Origin: JAIVGV01 sp031425275
Lineage (GTDB): Bacteria > Acidobacteriota > Blastocatellia > Pyrinomonadales > Pyrinomonadaceae
Length of the DNA: 64,000 nucleotides
NCBI GenBank assembly: GCA_031425275.1
Contig: JANPJA010000091.1
Coordinates: forward strand, 62,001 to 126,000
Direction: 5' to 3'
A model generated the notes under the pieces. The model saw nothing but the letters and a program-made list of their open reading frames with translations, did no database searches and was not told where the DNA came from. This document shows, one piece after another, positions 61,305 through 64,000 of the stretch (position 1 is its first letter; every line of letters starts with the position of its first letter). The position numbers were made by a program, and so were the translations under genes.

Positions 61305-61522
61305 AGTTTTAATCTGCCTCCTCTAAATTTCTGCCCGCGGCGACGCTGAAAAGGTCTGGGCGCGGTCTGGGTTGAAATATCGTTGCCTCGGCCGGCCCCG
61401 TTTGCGGCTACGTGTTTCGGCGCGGGCGGCGCGGCTACCGGGTGGACATTTCGGAGTTTACGGAGGCGGGTTGAGAAAATCTTGAGGCCGTCGGCCCGCG
61501 GACTTGAGCCACACTTGAACGC
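61305..61522. other. intergenic region upstream of the large subtilisin
   Basis: About 220 bp between the SET-gene terminator and the subtilisin start. It should carry the subtilisin promoter, but I see no clear -35/-10 pair and no gene. Confidence 0.4.
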
Positions 61523-61545
61523 GAAAAAGCCGGGACTTCCCGGCT
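61523..61545 (-). terminator. Rho-independent terminator of the SET-domain gene
   Basis: On the minus strand AGCCGGGA-AG-TCCCGGCT (61545-61528) is followed directly by TTTTT (61527-61523), 64 bp downstream of the SET gene stop. Confidence 0.85.
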
Positions 61546-61608
61546 CTTTACAACTGAATCGCAATATTTGTTTTTCGCGGGAGATGGCCGCCCGCCCGCG
61601 AGACGAGG

Positions 61609-62043
61609 CTACGACTTAGCCGTTTGCCGCGCGGAGCGGGGACGGGCTTTCGGCCCGGCCGCGCACTTTACGCATCTGCAACCCGACGGCCTGATGTGGT
61701 CGTCGAAGTACTCCCTGCCGTAATCGTATGTGATCTCCTCGCCGGCCCTGATAGCCCTCTTCGACCACACCCACACCCGGCGGCCGGAGACAATCGCCTC
61801 CGCGTTCGGGCGGCACGAGTGGTTGATGTAACGGGCGGTATTGACCCGCGGGCTCCCGTCGATGGCCCACTTCGAGTTGACCCCGAAGAAATACTTCCCG
61901 CGCCTCTTCTCCACTTCCTCATTCGGGACGAGCGGGCCCGTGTACTCGATAATCCGTCTCCCGGCCGGGATCAACTCCAGCGCGAATAACCCCAACCCCG
62001 TCGCGGAACGCCTCACGGCGTACTTATTTTTTCCGTTGTTCAC
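61609..62043 (-). CDS. SET-domain protein (putative protein-lysine methyltransferase)
   Basis: A 144-residue minimal SET protein containing all core motifs: GLGLFALELIPAG (SAM-binding loop, 16-28), RYINHSCRPNAE (71-82) and EEITYDYG (102-109, catalytic Tyr). A post-SET-like CxCxxC cluster follows (Cys122, Cys124, Cys127). A basic tail ends the protein. SET domains methylate lysine side chains with S-adenosylmethionine; bacterial short versions are scattered and their targets mostly unknown. The start is GTG 62043 without a strong ribosome site, chosen because the SET homology begins within ten residues. It has its own terminator and no obvious operon partner. Confidence 0.92.
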   Translation of the reverse strand: MNNGKNKYAVRRSATGLGLFALELIPAGRRIIEYTGPLVPNEEVEKRRGKYFFGVNSKWAIDGSPRVNTARYINHSCRPNAEAIVSGRRVWVWSKRAIRAGEEITYDYGREYFDDHIRPSGCRCVKCAAGPKARPRSARQTAKS

Positions 62044-62291
62044 GTCAACAGTTTAACAGCCCCGGGTTCGGCGCGGTGAGCGCGGGAAGTTACTCCCACT
62101 TCCGACCGCGTCCGGGAAGGTAGTTTTGCATCAAGAAGACACCTGCTTATTGATCAAGGTGCGAACCATGCGTCCCTTTCACAACTGGGGCGGAGTGGGG
62201 CACTTTCGGGGGCGTGAGGCGATGCTTCTTTTCACACGCCCGTCTCATTTTCAAACTTCGCGCCCCGGCCCTGCCGCCGCCCTTTTTTTTG
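62044..62291. other. intergenic region between the SET gene and the lipoprotein gene
   Basis: About 250 bp between divergent genes. Nothing gene-like is visible; a short imperfect hairpin GGAAGT-ACTTCC lies near 62086-62100 and an eight-T run precedes the promoter at 62292. Confidence 0.4.
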
Positions 62292-62318
62292 TTGACATGC
62301 CTTCGCGCCCGCTATATC
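62292..62318 (+). promoter_or_regulatory. candidate sigma-70-like promoter for the lipoprotein gene
   Basis: TTGACA at 62292-62297 follows an eight-T run; TATATC lies at 62313-62318 (15-bp spacer) with TATCGT at 17 bp as an alternative. Start codon 55 bp further on. Confidence 0.45.
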
Positions 62319-62372
62319 GTGCCGCCTCGTTAAGGCGTTAAATACCTGGTTCGGTTTCGCCGCAGGAACAAT

Positions 62373-63191
62373 ATGAGAAAACATTTTGCCGCACTCGTGT
62401 CACTCGCGCTCTCGGCCGCGCTTTTGTCGGGCTGCAAATCCGCCGGCCCGGAACCGACAACTCAAAACGTCGGCGCGGGCGCGGACACGGCGAAGCAGGC
62501 CGCGACGCCCGCGAAGCCCGACGCGGATGGCGTTATTGCTTCGGGCACGGGTGTGGAAAAAGAGAAACCCGCCGCGGGCAAAGGCCACGTGCAGGGCAAG
62601 GCTTTTTATAACGAACGACCGGCCGCGGGGGTGGAGGTGAAACTGTGCCAGACGTTCAGCCGGTTCCTGAGCGGGTGCGGCGGCGAGACGTTCACGACCA
62701 AGACGGACGACGCGGGCGAGTACCTGATCAAAGACGTGCCGCCCGGCATTTACGAGGGCCTGACCGTGAGGGTCTTCGACTCGCCGTACTACGTCTTCGC
62801 GACATCGGGCATCGTCCAGTCGGCCAAATACAAGATCGAAGAGGGCCGGACGTTCTTCGCGCCCGACACGAATTTGTTCAAGCAGGATTTGAAGCTCGTG
62901 AGTCCGAAGGCGGGGGCGAAACTCGGCGCGAATAATATCGAAGTGAAGTGGGACGCCTACCCCGACGCGGCCTATTACAAGTTCAGCGTCTACGCCGACA
63001 GCTCGTCGGGGGCCAAGCCCGAGTACGACTACATCAACAAGCGCGTCGAAGGGGCGTCTTACGTTCTGGACAAGCCGCTGTCGCCCGGCTCGTACACCTG
63101 CAAGGTGGAAGCCTACAACGGCAACGACGTTAAGCTCTCTCAGAGTTCGAACGACATCAAGTTCGACGTGACGGGCGGCGCGGCGAAGTAA
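62373..63191 (+). CDS. lipoprotein with carboxypeptidase-regulatory-like and FN3-like domains
   Basis: The 272-residue protein has a lipoprotein signal peptide with lipobox LLSGC (Cys21). A ~50-residue low-complexity linker leads to a CarboxypepD_reg-like beta domain (~70-150: GKAFYNERPAAGVEVKLC, TKTDDAGEYLIKDVPPGIYEGL). An FN3/Ig-like domain follows (~175-268: LVSPKAGAKLGANNIEVKWDAYPDAAYYKFSVYAD in blocks). It is likely anchored in the outer membrane or periplasm; substrate unknown. AGGA is placed about 5 nt before ATG 62373. Confidence 0.85.
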   Translation: MRKHFAALVSLALSAALLSGCKSAGPEPTTQNVGAGADTAKQAATPAKPDADGVIASGTGVEKEKPAAGKGHVQGKAFYNERPAAGVEVKLCQTFSRFLSGCGGETFTTKTDDAGEYLIKDVPPGIYEGLTVRVFDSPYYVFATSGIVQSAKYKIEEGRTFFAPDTNLFKQDLKLVSPKAGAKLGANNIEVKWDAYPDAAYYKFSVYADSSSGAKPEYDYINKRVEGASYVLDKPLSPGSYTCKVEAYNGNDVKLSQSSNDIKFDVTGGAAK

Positions 63192-63381
63192 GTCGGCGCG
63201 CGCCGCGGCCATCGCAGTCTCTCCCCGCCCGTCAGTATTTTATCCTCCCCGCCGGATTCAGACCCGACCTCGTCGGGTAACAATCCCTGCTCCCGCGCGC
63301 CTCCCGCCGTGATACATTATCGTCAGCTCTCCCGCCCCCCGCGCGAGATCATTAATAAACCGGAAGGCGGATTGGAGATCG

Positions 63382-64000
63382 ATGGCGACCGACCTGAAAG
63401 GCAGCCGCACGAAGCACGGGAGCGCGCGCCCGTGGCACCGGCGCAGGCGAAAACTTATGCGCCCGCGCCGCGCGCGGGGGGTGCCGGGGTGGTGGGCGCG
63501 GCTGCGCTACCTCGTCTGGGCGTGGTGGGTCGGGGCGGCGGCCGCCGCCGCCGCCGTCTTCTTCGACCGCTCCAACACCGGCCTCGGTCTCGCCGCGTGG
63601 GGCGTGGTCGCCTACCTCTTCGCGCCGCGCGAGCGTTCCCCCACCTACGGTCTCGAACACGACTTCGGCATCGAGTCGGACGAGTTCCTCTCGACCATCG
63701 CCGGCGCGACCGGCACGCACTTCCTGCCGGGCAACTCGCTCGACATCTACAACAACGGCGACGAGTTCTACCCGGCCATGATCGACGCCGTCAACCGGGC
63801 CCAAGTCTCGATCACCATCGAGGCCTACATCTACTGGGCCGGCCGGATCGGCCTCCTCTTCGCGCAGGCGCTCGCCGCGAAGGCCCGCGAGGGCGTGTAC
63901 GTTAAAATCCTGCTCGACTACGTCGGCTCCTCGTCCGTCGGCGACGAAGTCCTCGAAGTGCTCGAACAAGCGGGGTGCGAGGTGCGCTGGTACAACCCGG
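63382..64000 (+). CDS. cardiolipin synthase-like phospholipase D family protein, 3' end outside window
   Basis: From ATG 63382 (GGAG 4 nt upstream) 206 codons run to the end of the window. The first ~40 residues are strongly basic. One or two membrane helices follow (LVWAWWVGAAAAAAAVFF; GLAAWGVVAYLF), as in cardiolipin synthases. The beginning of the first PLD domain is visible: GNSLDIYNNGDEFYPAMIDAVNRAQVSITIEAYIYWAG (in blocks), then ALAAKAREGVYVKILLDYVGS and LEQAGCEVRWYNP. The catalytic HxKxxxxD boxes lie beyond the edge. It probably joins two phosphatidylglycerols or hydrolyses phospholipid at the membrane. Confidence 0.88.
   Translation, partial: MATDLKGSRTKHGSARPWHRRRRKLMRPRRARGVPGWWARLRYLVWAWWVGAAAAAAAVFFDRSNTGLGLAAWGVVAYLFAPRERSPTYGLEHDFGIESDEFLSTIAGATGTHFLPGNSLDIYNNGDEFYPAMIDAVNRAQVSITIEAYIYWAGRIGLLFAQALAAKAREGVYVKILLDYVGSSSVGDEVLEVLEQAGCEVRWYNP

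Noticed and set aside
63309..63905. 198-codon plus-strand frame at the right edge
   Set aside because: Wrong frame; the frame from ATG 63382 encodes membrane helices and a PLD-family domain start.

Overview
The window is a high-GC bacterial chromosome segment. The mix of large secreted Calx-beta/lamin-tail surface protein, several exported subtilisins and S9 peptidases, the TreYZ/GlgX trehalose-glycogen block and abundant composite palindromic intergenic repeats most resembles an Acidobacteriota genome of the Blastocatellia type. That assignment is inference from gene content; there is no rRNA or other phylogenetic marker here.

Left part (1-16.9 kb), almost entirely minus strand. A nearly complete glycyl radical enzyme (1-2510) follows a HAD-like/VOC fusion gene (2520-3761) behind a good sigma-70-like promoter. 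Next comes a tight seven-gene operon running 15117 to 4195. In transcription order it encodes a trypsin-like protease fused to an EndoI-type nuclease, a NUC1 DNA/RNA nuclease, a small protein, a metacaspase-like C14 protease, an unrecognised beta/helical protein, a CHAT protease fused to a CHASE2 sensor with four membrane helices, and an exported FecR-TPR protein. Genes overlap by 4-17 bp or are 18-36 bp apart. I read it as a sensor-protease-nuclease conflict or programmed-death cassette, and it is the most interesting item in the window. It is followed by an intact IS1595-type insertion sequence (15558-16293) and a frameshifted tyrosine-recombinase remnant, which abuts the 3' end of a tRNA-Leu gene. 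That arrangement suggests the left part is an island anchored at this tRNA.

16.9-18.0 kb: a four-gene tRNA cluster (Ala-GGC, Gly-GCC, Val-GAC, Leu-GAG, minus strand) and a flavin-binding PNPOx-family gene. 18.3-29.3 kb: one 3682-residue exported surface protein with seven Calx-beta domains and two beta-helix regions.

30-40.7 kb: an RluA-type pseudouridine synthase that carries a 141-bp palindromic element in frame inside its coding sequence, an acyl-ACP synthetase/ACP/acyltransferase fusion, the HrpB helicase, a CvpA-CAP membrane protein and polyphosphate kinase. 41-51 kb: treZ and an amylo-1,6-glucosidase gene on the plus strand converge on glgX and treY on the minus strand. Together these make the route glycogen -> debranched maltodextrin -> maltooligosyltrehalose -> trehalose.

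51-64 kb: a secreted SnoaL-like protein, two subtilisins, a Crp/Fnr regulator next to a palindromic operator-like site, an S9 peptidase with an odd C-terminal tail, a SET-domain protein, a lipoprotein and the start of a cardiolipin-synthase-like gene. From 17 kb on, intergenic gaps hold at least five families of composite inverted repeats, often placed exactly at stop codons or between convergent genes.
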